From: an uncultured Clostridium sp.
Lineage (GTDB): Bacteria > Bacillota > Clostridia > Clostridiales > Clostridiaceae
Assembly: GCF_947039605.1 (NCBI RefSeq)
Contig: NZ_CAMQZG010000020.1
Location: forward strand, 1 to 62,632
Length of the DNA: 62,632 bases
Direction: 5' to 3'
Shown: in pieces, positions 1 to 8,447 of the stretch
How positions within the stretch are numbered: the stretch's first letter is position 1
Layout of the letters: each line of letters opens with the position of its first letter
Translations under genes and position numbers: made by a program
The notes under the pieces: model-generated
The model's database searches: none
What the model was told of the DNA's origin: nothing
The model's input: the letters and a program-made list of their open reading frames with translations, nothing else

Positions 1-86
1 GCTCTCGCTGCATAAATTGCTGCTGCAAGACCTGCTGGACCTGAACCAACTACAATTATATCAATATTTTTAACTTCTTTACTCAT
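1..86 (-). CDS. Thioredoxin-reductase-like flavoprotein, N-terminal fragment
   Basis: Only the first 28 codons are inside the window; the gene runs off the left edge. The ATG at 86 follows a GGAGG ribosome binding site at about 96-100. The visible protein starts MSKEVKNIDIIVVGSGPAGL and continues AAAIYAARA: a beta strand followed by GxGPAG, the Rossmann fold that binds the FAD ADP moiety. This N-terminus is typical of TrxB, which passes electrons from NADPH to thioredoxin, but related disulfide reductases and ferredoxin-NADP reductases start the same way. The CxxC redox centre lies outside the window, so the exact enzyme is open. Confidence 0.7.
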   Translation of the reverse strand, partial: MSKEVKNIDIIVVGSGPAGLAAAIYAAR

Positions 87-261
87 ACTCTTATCCTCCA
101 TCTCAAATATAATTAATTTTATATATCTCATACTTTTTTACAAATATGCTTTTTACTTATTTTTATTTTTCAAATAATATTTAACTATCTTGTTAAATTG
201 TTTTGTTTTGTTTTGTACTCTTACCTCGACTACATTTTCTATTCTATACCCTTTTGGATAT

Positions 262-310
262 AAAAAAAAGAAGGCACTTTTTAGTAACCAACTTACCATA
301 AAGTACCTTC
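262..310 (-). terminator. Rho-independent terminator after the coiled-coil gene pair
   Basis: Arms 270-280 and 300-310 pair over 11 positions with one G-U, followed on the minus strand by a U-run from the A-tract at 262-269. It lies just downstream of the stop at 338. The rest of 87-337 is AT-rich, and the promoter of the left-edge gene should lie there, but I cannot place it. Confidence 0.8.
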
Positions 311-337
311 ATCTAATTTTATTCAAATAATCATATT

Positions 338-1282
338 TTAAAATCTACTTACACTTACCATAAGATTTTCATTTTTTGCTATTTGTCCATTATAATAACT
401 TATGAATCGTTTAACTTTATTTATATCCGCTGTTGTCCATTCTTTTGGTGGATTCTCAAGTAAATAACTCCAATATGTTTTACTAGCTAATTCAGCTAAT
501 ATATACGCCCTATATATTCCTATTTGATATCCTGTACTATAAATTTTCGGAACCGGTGCATCTACACTCTCTTGTGTTTTATTTACTACTTTATTATATA
601 GCTTTTCATATTTTTCAGGTAATTTAACATTCTGAATTGCCTCTATTTCTGATTTAGGTAATTGAACATGTGATGGTTTAAGTTCATTATCATTATATAT
701 ATACCCTATAATTCCACCTATACTACCTTGTGATGAACTTGCTGCTTTGTTAAATCGCTTATACATGCCTTGTGCACCCTTTATAAATGATTTACTAGCA
801 TTTTTAGGTGGGTTATTATAAATTTTAAACCAATAATTTGCCCAATATGTAGCGACTTGTGTATAGTAAACTTGAGTGTAATAACTATACATATAAGGGT
901 CAGCCTCTATTGGAGTGCTATATAATGCTTTACTTAATTGATACTTTTCTATTGGTGTTAAATAGCCATCTGTAGAATCAGTTTTTTTACTTAATTGATC
1001 CTCTAAATCTGCTATTGTCTTCTTTTGACTATCTATAGTCCCCTTATCAGATTCAATGTTATCATTTAACCCTGAAATTGTTTTTTTATTAGTTGAGATA
1101 GCTCCATTTAAGTCCCCTATCTTATTATTTGCTTCTGTCATTGCTATCTTTGATGAACTTATATAAGCTTGTACATTATTAAAACTATTTTCAAATTCTT
1201 TCTTATGAAATGGTATTATACTAATACCAGCAATCATTAATGTACTAGCTACCACACCAGCTAAAACTTTAACTTTTAACAT
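338..1282 (-). CDS. Unrecognised membrane-anchored coiled-coil protein (314 aa)
   Basis: I do not recognise a family. Residues about 5-24 form one hydrophobic segment (VLAGVVASTLMIAGISIIPF) after two lysines, so it is an N-terminal membrane anchor or uncleaved signal. Residues about 30-100 are a polar coiled coil rich in N, K, D, I and L (GDLNGAISTNKKTISGLND). The C-terminal 200 residues are different: rich in Tyr, Trp and Pro, and probably a folded extracytoplasmic domain. A GGAGG site precedes the ATG at 1282. It lies 12 bases downstream of the gene at 1295-2194 and shares its anchor-plus-coiled-coil layout, so the two are probably one operon. It could be a cell-surface structural or envelope protein; nothing in the sequence gives an activity. 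Confidence 0.75.
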   Translation of the reverse strand: MLKVKVLAGVVASTLMIAGISIIPFHKKEFENSFNNVQAYISSSKIAMTEANNKIGDLNGAISTNKKTISGLNDNIESDKGTIDSQKKTIADLEDQLSKKTDSTDGYLTPIEKYQLSKALYSTPIEADPYMYSYYTQVYYTQVATYWANYWFKIYNNPPKNASKSFIKGAQGMYKRFNKAASSSQGSIGGIIGYIYNDNELKPSHVQLPKSEIEAIQNVKLPEKYEKLYNKVVNKTQESVDAPVPKIYSTGYQIGIYRAYILAELASKTYWSYLLENPPKEWTTADINKVKRFISYYNGQIAKNENLMVSVSRF

Positions 1283-1294
1283 TTATAATTCCTC

Positions 1295-2194
1295 CTATTG
1301 TCCTTTATTTAATATATTTTGTAATTCTGTTACTGTAGGCCTAGCATTTGTAGTATACTCATTTAAATTATTTGCAACTGAAGTTACAAAATTATTTGCT
1401 TTAAGAACCTCATTATATTCATACTCATAACTACTCTTATAACTATTAAGCTTACTAATCACATCACTAGCTTGCTGCTTTGCTTTTGTAGCCTCTGCTT
1501 CTGCTTTTTTAACTTGCTCATTTGCCTCTTTCACTGCATTTTCAGCATCTTTAATCTTCTTTTGTGCATTATCAATTGCAACTTTATTTACTTTTGCTAC
1601 ATCTGAATCACTATTTTTAATTTTCTCATTAGCTTTGTTGATATCTGATATTGAATTATTTATATTTTTAGCGCTTTCTATCTTCGCATTATTAGCATCA
1701 ACAATAGCTTGTTTATCCTTATTAATTGCTATCTCATACTTAGCAATAGCCTTTTTATAATTTGTAAGACTTTGAGTTGCATCATAACTATCTCTCTTAA
1801 TTTTTAATGCTTTTATCTCATTTTCTAAGTTTGTTTTTTCAATATTAAGGTTATTTATTTCATCTAAATCTTTTTGTTTGTTTTTATCAAAGTTATTTAT
1901 ATTCCCATTGATGGCTGCTAGCTTATCAGTTTTTACTTTTAATAAACTATCAGTCTTTTCTAACTCTAAATTCAACCCTTTAAACTTAGCTGTTTCAGAA
2001 GCTAATATTGAATTTGCAATACTTAACTGATTATTTATTTTTTCAATTGGTGACTCTATATAATGGTCTGTTCTAGCATTTGCGACATTTATTGATTTAG
2101 GTTTGTTAAAATATAAAAATAATAATACTATTATGACTGCTATTATAACCCCATATATAAACATTGCTGCTTTTGAGTTTAAATATTTTTGCAT
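1295..2194 (-). CDS. Unrecognised membrane-anchored coiled-coil protein (299 aa), paralogue of the next gene upstream
   Basis: One N-terminal hydrophobic segment (about residues 10-28) is followed by a long charged coiled coil (about 45-250) rich in Asn, Lys and Ile and lacking Pro and Cys. The C-terminus carries YEYEYNEVLKANNFV. This matches YEYEYKQVQIANEFV at the end of the protein at 2302-3210, and both then end in L-Q-N-x-L-N. Shared ends with different middles point to gene duplication followed by divergence of the coiled coil. The start follows a weak AGAGAG site. No enzymatic motif is visible. The orientation suggests an extracytoplasmic rod, perhaps surface or envelope associated, but that is inference. 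Confidence 0.75.
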   Translation of the reverse strand: MQKYLNSKAAMFIYGVIIAVIIVLLFLYFNKPKSINVANARTDHYIESPIEKINNQLSIANSILASETAKFKGLNLELEKTDSLLKVKTDKLAAINGNINNFDKNKQKDLDEINNLNIEKTNLENEIKALKIKRDSYDATQSLTNYKKAIAKYEIAINKDKQAIVDANNAKIESAKNINNSISDINKANEKIKNSDSDVAKVNKVAIDNAQKKIKDAENAVKEANEQVKKAEAEATKAKQQASDVISKLNSYKSSYEYEYNEVLKANNFVTSVANNLNEYTTNARPTVTELQNILNKGQ

Positions 2195-2224
2195 CTAATT
2201 ACTCTCTTTCTTCCTATTTAAAAT

Positions 2225-2279
2225 AAAAATAGAGGGCTTACCTCAATTAAAAATAATTTAAGCTAATCCCTCCATTTTT
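2225..2279 (-). terminator. Terminator between paralogous coiled-coil genes
   Basis: Arms 2225-2240 and 2264-2279 pair over 16 positions with two mismatches (core GAGGG/CCCTC). It follows the stop at 2302. The downstream gene starts at 2194, too close for an obvious separate promoter, so partial read-through is likely. Confidence 0.7.
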
Positions 2280-2301
2280 AAATTTAAATTAATTATTTAA
2301 A

Positions 2302-3210
2302 TTATTTTGTTGTATTTGAATTTAATGTATTTTGTAAATTTGTTAAAGCTGATTGAGCACCTTGAACTGAAGTTGTTAATTTACTAGCTTCTGTCTTAAC
2401 GAATTCATTAGCTATTTGTACTTGCTTGTACTCATACTCATAAGCTGCTTTATAATCGTTAGCTTTGTTCATAGCATCTTGTAAATTACCTTTTGCAGTT
2501 GCTGCATCTGTTTTAGCTTGTGCTGCTGCTTCTGCTGCTGTTTTAGCTTGTGCTGCTGCTTTATCTGCTGCTTGCTTCGCTGCTGCTTTGTCTGCCGCTG
2601 AAGCATCTGCTGCCTTCTTAGCTGCTGCTGCCGCTGCATCTTTAGCTGCTTGAGCTGCTTTCTCTGCATCCGCTGCTTTTGTGTTAGCTGTATCTGCTGC
2701 TGTTTGAGCATCTGATACTTTCTTATCTGCTTTTGCTTGTGCTTCCGCTGCATCTTTTTTAGCTTGTGCTGCTGCTTGTGCTGCATCTTTTGCATCTTGC
2801 TTAGCTTTAGCTAATTGACCTTGTAAATCTTTAACTTGGTTTTGTAGCGCTGCTACTTGACCTTCTAAAGCTGCTTTTTCTTTAGTAAGCTTATCTATTG
2901 TTGCTTGATCTTTAACATTTTGCGCTTTAGCTGTTGTTAACTCTCCGTTTACTTTAGCTAAACTCTTTTGAGCTGCTGTTAAACTAGCTTGAGTATCTGC
3001 TTGCTTGCTTGTAAGATCATTAATTTTTGTTTGATCATTTTTTAGTGTTGTTGTTGCTTGCTCCATTGTCGCTGTTGATGTCTTTATAAAAGCATCAGTT
3101 TTTTGTGTAGCTAATGTTAATGGTGTCCCATCAAATTTAAGTAACGCAATTGCAATTGCACCTGTTACTGCCGCTCCGGCTACTAGCATCATTAATTTAG
3201 ATTTTATCAT
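2302..3210 (-). CDS. Alanine-rich membrane-anchored coiled-coil protein (302 aa)
   Basis: A hydrophobic N-terminal anchor (LMMLVAGAAVTGAIAIALL) is followed by a coiled coil from about residue 40 to 250. Its second half is extremely rich in Ala, Lys, Gln and Asp, with near-repeats of AAxxAKxxAxxA. The C-terminus has YEYEYKQVQIANEFV, shared with the protein at 1295-2194. A good AGGAGTG site precedes the ATG. The low-complexity DNA opens long shadow frames on both strands, which I discount. The Ala-rich helix resembles surface-exposed helical rods and TolA-like spacers, but this composition alone does not show homology. I do not recognise the family. Confidence 0.8.
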   Translation of the reverse strand: MIKSKLMMLVAGAAVTGAIAIALLKFDGTPLTLATQKTDAFIKTSTATMEQATTTLKNDQTKINDLTSKQADTQASLTAAQKSLAKVNGELTTAKAQNVKDQATIDKLTKEKAALEGQVAALQNQVKDLQGQLAKAKQDAKDAAQAAAQAKKDAAEAQAKADKKVSDAQTAADTANTKAADAEKAAQAAKDAAAAAAKKAADASAADKAAAKQAADKAAAQAKTAAEAAAQAKTDAATAKGNLQDAMNKANDYKAAYEYEYKQVQIANEFVKTEASKLTTSVQGAQSALTNLQNTLNSNTTK

Positions 3211-3713
3211 TTGTAATTCACTCCTAAAATATTATTTAATTTTATCCATATAAACAAACTGTTTGTTCCTTGCTTAAACTAATATACAGTAGCTAACCCT
3301 CATTGTAAATTGGTTTTTTTATCCATCTATTTTTCATACTCCGCCTCTATTTTTATTAAAACAATCTTTTTATTTATTATTTAAAGATAATTTAATACCA
3401 AAATATATTTTTATTTATTAAACTATCAAATTACTCACTTAAACTAGTTGTTTATGCATTCTTATTTCTCTTGTCAACTAATAATATACTTTTTTACCAT
3501 TTTACTAGTAATTTACTTGTTAAATTACAAAACTATTTCTTTAGTAACATTTAATTTGCTTATTCATCACATTTATTAAATAAAATTATCATTTTCATAT
3601 TTTTTAGGTATTTATATTATAATAGTAGTTTTTTTAAGAAAATAATTTAGATATATTAATATTATCTTTTACACTTCACATCATTTTGTAATAATTTCAA
3701 ATAATACCAATAA
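3211..3713. other. AT-rich intergenic region with one short palindrome
   Basis: No gene is supported here. The region must hold the promoter of the gene at 2302-3210. A perfect 7-1-7 palindrome, AACAAACTGTTTGTT, lies at 3253-3267, about 43-57 bases before that start codon, where an operator could sit. The rest is nearly all A/T and I see no other structure. Confidence 0.5.
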
Positions 3714-3760
3714 AAAAACACTATAATTTAAAGATTTTCACTTTAAACTATAGTGTTTTT
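3714..3760 (-). terminator. Terminator after the ECF-like gene
   Basis: Arms 3714-3733 and 3741-3760 pair over 20 positions with one G-U, with a 7-base loop and a terminal A/T tract. It begins 13 bases after the stop codon at 3774. Confidence 0.9.
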
Positions 3761-3773
3761 ACTCCTTAGTATA

Positions 3774-4277
3774 TTACTTAAACAAAACATACATATCTTT
3801 TTTCATAGCACTCGCTACCTTATTAAATATTAAAACTGTCAGACCTGCATCTGCTAAATGATGAAGTATTGCACCAACTGCTGTAACAATAACAACCTCA
3901 TACATTGAAAAACCAAAAGGAATTACTACAAGTCCCTCTAAAATCCCATGTAGTATAGAAGTAATTAAAGCTGCATATTTCATACTTTTCTTTTTTTCTA
4001 TTATCTTAGCTCCAATAACTCCAACTGGTATATGCATTAAAGCCCTTGCCACAACAGGTGCTGGCATACCAGCAAGTACAAAGCCCATCCCAGAACCAAA
4101 TCCAACAGCAGCCGCTACCTTAGGCGATATAAGCATAGATACAAACATAGGTATATGTGCCCCTATAGTAGCTGTAAAAGGTCCTATAATAATTCTTAAA
4201 AATCCAAAACTAACCGGAATAATAATAGCCATTGCTATAAGAAGTGATGTAGTAACCATTTTCTTTGTCCTATTCAT
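3774..4277 (-). CDS. ECF-transporter-like substrate-binding membrane protein
   Basis: A 167-residue integral membrane protein with about five or six hydrophobic segments, including GAHIPMFVSMLISPKVAAAV and MPAPVVARALMHIPVGVIGA. Size and pattern fit the small S components of energy-coupling-factor importers. The paired H-I-P motifs and the basic N-terminus (MNRTKKMV) resemble NiaX-type niacin transporters, but the assignment is tentative. S components bind a vitamin and are driven by a shared EcfAA'T module encoded elsewhere. A TTG 18 bases upstream would add six residues, but the AAGGGGG site lies between that TTG and the ATG at 4277, so the ATG is the start. A PnuC transporter at 47097 would serve the same NAD precursor need if the guess is right. 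Confidence 0.6.
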   Translation of the reverse strand: MNRTKKMVTTSLLIAMAIIIPVSFGFLRIIIGPFTATIGAHIPMFVSMLISPKVAAAVGFGSGMGFVLAGMPAPVVARALMHIPVGVIGAKIIEKKKSMKYAALITSILHGILEGLVVIPFGFSMYEVVIVTAVGAILHHLADAGLTVLIFNKVASAMKKDMYVLFK

Positions 4278-4361
4278 CTTAATGTCCCCCTTCAAATTAA
4301 GTTAAATAAAATTAACTCCATAGTTTAAATAATATCATATGTAAATTTTTACAAGCAACAA

Positions 4362-4395
4362 AAAAATCACCCTATTCTACAATAGAGTGATTTTT
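4362..4395. terminator. Terminator-like hairpin
   Basis: Arms 4362-4376 and 4381-4395 pair over 15 positions with one mismatch, with a 4-base loop, flanked by A-runs and T-runs, so it could work in both directions. It ends the stretch downstream of guaA and is the first of the hairpins described for 4400-4822. Confidence 0.7.
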
Positions 4396-4399
4396 AAAG

Positions 4400-4822
4400 A
4401 TTCGTTTAATTTATTAATTCATTAATTTAAATTCGTTTTATCTTTTGTTAATTTATTTATATGTAGTAACCAGATTTACTGGTTACTCTAAATTCAATTT
4501 ATAATTTTTATGAAACTCTATTTAGATTCGTTGGCTAAATAGGTTTTCTATATTTAAAATTGTATTATTTATCTTTATTACTACTACTTTATAATTGCTG
4601 CACTTAGATACTTAACCTTTCGATACAGTATCTAAGCAAATTTACTTATAATAAGGAAAACATCACTATTCCTTTTATAAGTTTTTTGATTTAAAGGAAA
4701 CTCGACTCACATTCGTTCGCTGAGTAAGAATTTATACCCAAATCATAGCTTTAAATGAACACAACCAAACAAGTTGGTTGCGAAAGTTCCACTACCCAAA
4801 TCATAGATTTGGAGTGTCACTT
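4400..4822. repeat. Array of hairpins downstream of guaA
   Basis: This 420-base stretch has no gene but a dense series of inverted repeats. Hairpin arms are 4465-4473/4479-4487, 4518-4525/4535-4542, 4603-4611/4628-4636, 4644-4650/4676-4682, 4705-4709/4721-4725, 4762-4768/4774-4780 and 4796-4801/4807-4812. ATTCGTT occurs at 4400, 4431, 4526 and 4711. Two units, 4512-4542 and 4697-4725, share GAAACTC, then a stem, ATTCGTT, and the other stem arm, with different but still paired stems. TACCCAAATCATAG is repeated directly at 4735-4748 and 4793-4806. This looks like dispersed palindromic repeats or a structured 3' untranslated region; function unknown. Confidence 0.65.
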
Positions 4823-6352
4823 TTATTCCCATTCTATAGTTGCAGGTGGTTTAGAAGTTACATCATAAACTATTCTATTTACTCCTGGAACTTCATTAAC
4901 TATCCTTCTTGATACTACTTCAATTACTTCGTAAGGAATATGATACCAATTAGATGTCATACCATCTGTTGATTTAACTGCTCTAAGACCTACTGTGTGA
5001 CAATAAGTTCTTGCATCCCCCATAACTCCAACTGATTGGATGTTAGGTAAAACTGCAAAGTACTGCCATATATCTTCATCAAGACCTGCATTTGCAACTT
5101 CTTCTCTAAATATTGCATCAGCTTCTCTAACTATTTCAAGTTTTTCTTCAGTTACATCACCAAGAACTCTTATTCCAAGACCTGGTCCTGGGAAAGGCTG
5201 TCTCCATACTAATTTATGTGGAATTCCAAGCTCTTCTCCAACAGCTCTAACTTCATCTTTAAATAATTCTCTTAAAGGTTCAATAAGTTTGAACTCCATA
5301 TCCTCTGGAAGTCCACCAACATTGTGGTGACTCTTAATCACAGCTGATGTTTCAGTTCCACTCTCAACTACATCTGGGTAAATTGTACCTTGAACTAAGA
5401 ACTTAATATCTCCAAGCTTTTTAGACTCTTCTTCAAATACTCTAATAAACTCTTCACCAATTATTTTTCTCTTAGCCTCTGGCTCTGATACTCCAGCAAG
5501 TTTTCCAAGGAATCTCTCCTTAGCATTAACTCTTATAAGATTCATATCAAATTGTTCACTAAAGATTTTCTCAACTTGATCTCCCTCATCTTTTCTAAGT
5601 AAACCATGATCTACAAATATACAAGTAAGTTGCTTACCAACAGCTTTGTGAATCATAACAGCCGCAACTGATGAATCAACCCCACCTGATAAAGCACATA
5701 TAAGTTTTTGATCTCCAACAAGCTCTTTAATTTCCTTAATCTTAGTCTCAGCAAAAGCTGACATTGTCCAAGATTTTTCAAGTCCACATATATCGTGTAC
5801 AAAGTTTGCAAGAAGTTTTCTTCCAAATGGAGTATGCTCTACCTCTGGATGGAACTGAACTCCATAAATTTTCTTCTGTGCATTTTCAATAGCTGCCATA
5901 GGTGAATTCCCTGTTTTAGCAGTTACTTTGAAACCTGTTGGTGCTTCTTCTACATAATCTACATGTGTCATCCAACAAAATTCATTTGCTGAAATCCCTT
6001 TGAATAACTCTGATGTTGTATCAATTTCAATAGCAGTTTTACCATGCTCTCCACTTGGAGCTGTAGTAACCTTTCCACCTAAAGCATGAGCCATTAATTG
6101 CTCACCATAGCATATTCCAAGAACTGGAACACCGATTTCATAGATAGCCTTATCTATTGATGGTGATTTACTATCATAAACTGAATTTGGTCCACCTGTA
6201 AAGATTATTCCTTTTGGGTTTCTTGATTTTATCTTCTCTACCCCATGTGTATAAGGAACTATTTCACAATAAACTCCACACTCTCTAACTCTTCTTGCTA
6301 TAAGTTGACCATATTGTCCACCAAAGTCAACAATTAAAACTAAATCCTTCAT
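4823..6352 (-). CDS. guaA: GMP synthase (glutamine-hydrolysing)
   Basis: Converts XMP, ATP and glutamine to GMP, the last step of guanine nucleotide synthesis. The 509 residues have the usual order: an N-terminal class I glutamine amidotransferase domain with nucleophile Cys81 (GICYGEQ) and His/Glu in [10 protein letters not shown], an ATP-pyrophosphatase P-loop LSGGVDSS near 220, and a C-terminal dimerisation domain ending PPATIEWE. The length is normal. It starts after AAAGGAG, 39 bases downstream of guaB, so the two form one operon under the guanine riboswitch at 8036-8100. Downstream is the hairpin-rich segment at 4362-4822. Confidence 0.98.
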   Translation of the reverse strand: MKDLVLIVDFGGQYGQLIARRVRECGVYCEIVPYTHGVEKIKSRNPKGIIFTGGPNSVYDSKSPSIDKAIYEIGVPVLGICYGEQLMAHALGGKVTTAPSGEHGKTAIEIDTTSELFKGISANEFCWMTHVDYVEEAPTGFKVTAKTGNSPMAAIENAQKKIYGVQFHPEVEHTPFGRKLLANFVHDICGLEKSWTMSAFAETKIKEIKELVGDQKLICALSGGVDSSVAAVMIHKAVGKQLTCIFVDHGLLRKDEGDQVEKIFSEQFDMNLIRVNAKERFLGKLAGVSEPEAKRKIIGEEFIRVFEEESKKLGDIKFLVQGTIYPDVVESGTETSAVIKSHHNVGGLPEDMEFKLIEPLRELFKDEVRAVGEELGIPHKLVWRQPFPGPGLGIRVLGDVTEEKLEIVREADAIFREEVANAGLDEDIWQYFAVLPNIQSVGVMGDARTYCHTVGLRAVKSTDGMTSNWYHIPYEVIEVVSRRIVNEVPGVNRIVYDVTSKPPATIEWE

Positions 6353-6391
6353 AATATAAATCTCCTTTGCACTAATATATTTATCTAAACG

Positions 6392-7861
<1,470 letters not shown>

Positions 7862-7966
7862 CTAAAATATTCTTTAAATTCTATATTGCAAGTTAACTTG
7901 CATGTTATTTTCAAAAGTGAATTTTTAAATTCATAAGTTTCTTTAATAAAATTTTGATTTTTTTCT

Positions 7967-8009
7967 AAAAAAAGACATATTAATCTCCTAAGTGAGTTAA
8001 TATGTCTTT
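7967..8009 (-). terminator. Riboswitch expression platform (intrinsic terminator)
   Basis: Arms 7971-7983 and 7997-8009 pair perfectly over 13 bases and are followed on the minus strand by a U-run (A-tract 7967-7973). It lies between the purine aptamer and guaB, so ligand binding should favour termination. Confidence 0.9.
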
Positions 8010-8035
8010 ACTTTAAAAGTTAGCTATATCAAATC

Positions 8036-8100
8036 ACTCATAGAGGAGAATTAATGGTTCTCCGTAGATACACCTTGCCATATCCAAGATTTATACGAGT
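8036..8100 (-). ncRNA. Guanine-class purine riboswitch aptamer
   Basis: Read on the minus strand, P1 arms are ACTCGTA (8100-8094) and TATGAGT (8042-8036). The core GGATATGGCAAGG and the J2/3 segment TATCTAC match the purine riboswitch consensus. P3 has GGAGAA/TTCTCC arms. The J3/1 segment reads TCTATG, with C at the ligand-pairing position (position 74 in xpt numbering), which selects guanine over adenine; the conserved U51 is also present. With the terminator at 7967-8009 this is an OFF switch for guaB-guaA. Confidence 0.93.
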
Positions 8101-8142
8101 ATTTTAAAAATATTTCTTTTTTTAGTTCGTTGATTTTTATTA

Positions 8143-8172
8143 ATTATATTCTATTCCAATATAGCTTGTCAA
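8143..8172 (-). promoter_or_regulatory. Sigma-A promoter of guaB-guaA
   Basis: On the minus strand a perfect -35 TTGACA (8172-8167) and a perfect -10 TATAAT (8148-8143) are separated by 18 bases. The transcript would start about 35 bases before the riboswitch aptamer. Confidence 0.88.
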
Positions 8173-8351
8173 CCAAATAACTCCCTATTTTAAAATGATT
8201 TTTTTAATTCATCAAAATATTAACTAGACATAAAAGTTGCATAAATCATTCGTTTTTTGAAGTAATCAATATCATTTTGCAATATTAACTTTTAGTATTA
8301 CCTAAAATCCAAAAATAACACACTTTTACTATGTAAAATTAAATTTAACTA

Positions 8352-8399
8352 AAGAAAAAGAGCATAAGGTATGTTAAAAAAACATACTACCTATACTCC
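8352..8399 (-). terminator. Terminator at the end of the pilus locus
   Basis: A long imperfect hairpin (AGCATAAGGTATGTT against AACATACTACCTATACT) is followed on the minus strand by CTTTTTCTTT. It lies 49 bases beyond the stop at 8448. The rest of 8173-8447 is AT-rich with nothing further recognised. Confidence 0.8.
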
Positions 8400-8447
8400 T
8401 TGAAATTTATTTTCTATAATATTGTTCGTGTTTTTTTATTTTAGAAA

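Noticed and set aside
2465-2795. Open frames in other phases across the Ala-rich coiled-coil gene (62 aa on plus, 108 aa on minus)
   Set aside because: They arise from the low-complexity GCT/GCA repeats of the real gene, have no ribosome binding site and give Ala/Cys- or Gln/Lys-only sequences.
4362-4822. CRISPR array
   Set aside because: The repeats are inverted hairpins of unequal sequence and spacing, not identical direct repeats with uniform spacers, and there are no cas genes.
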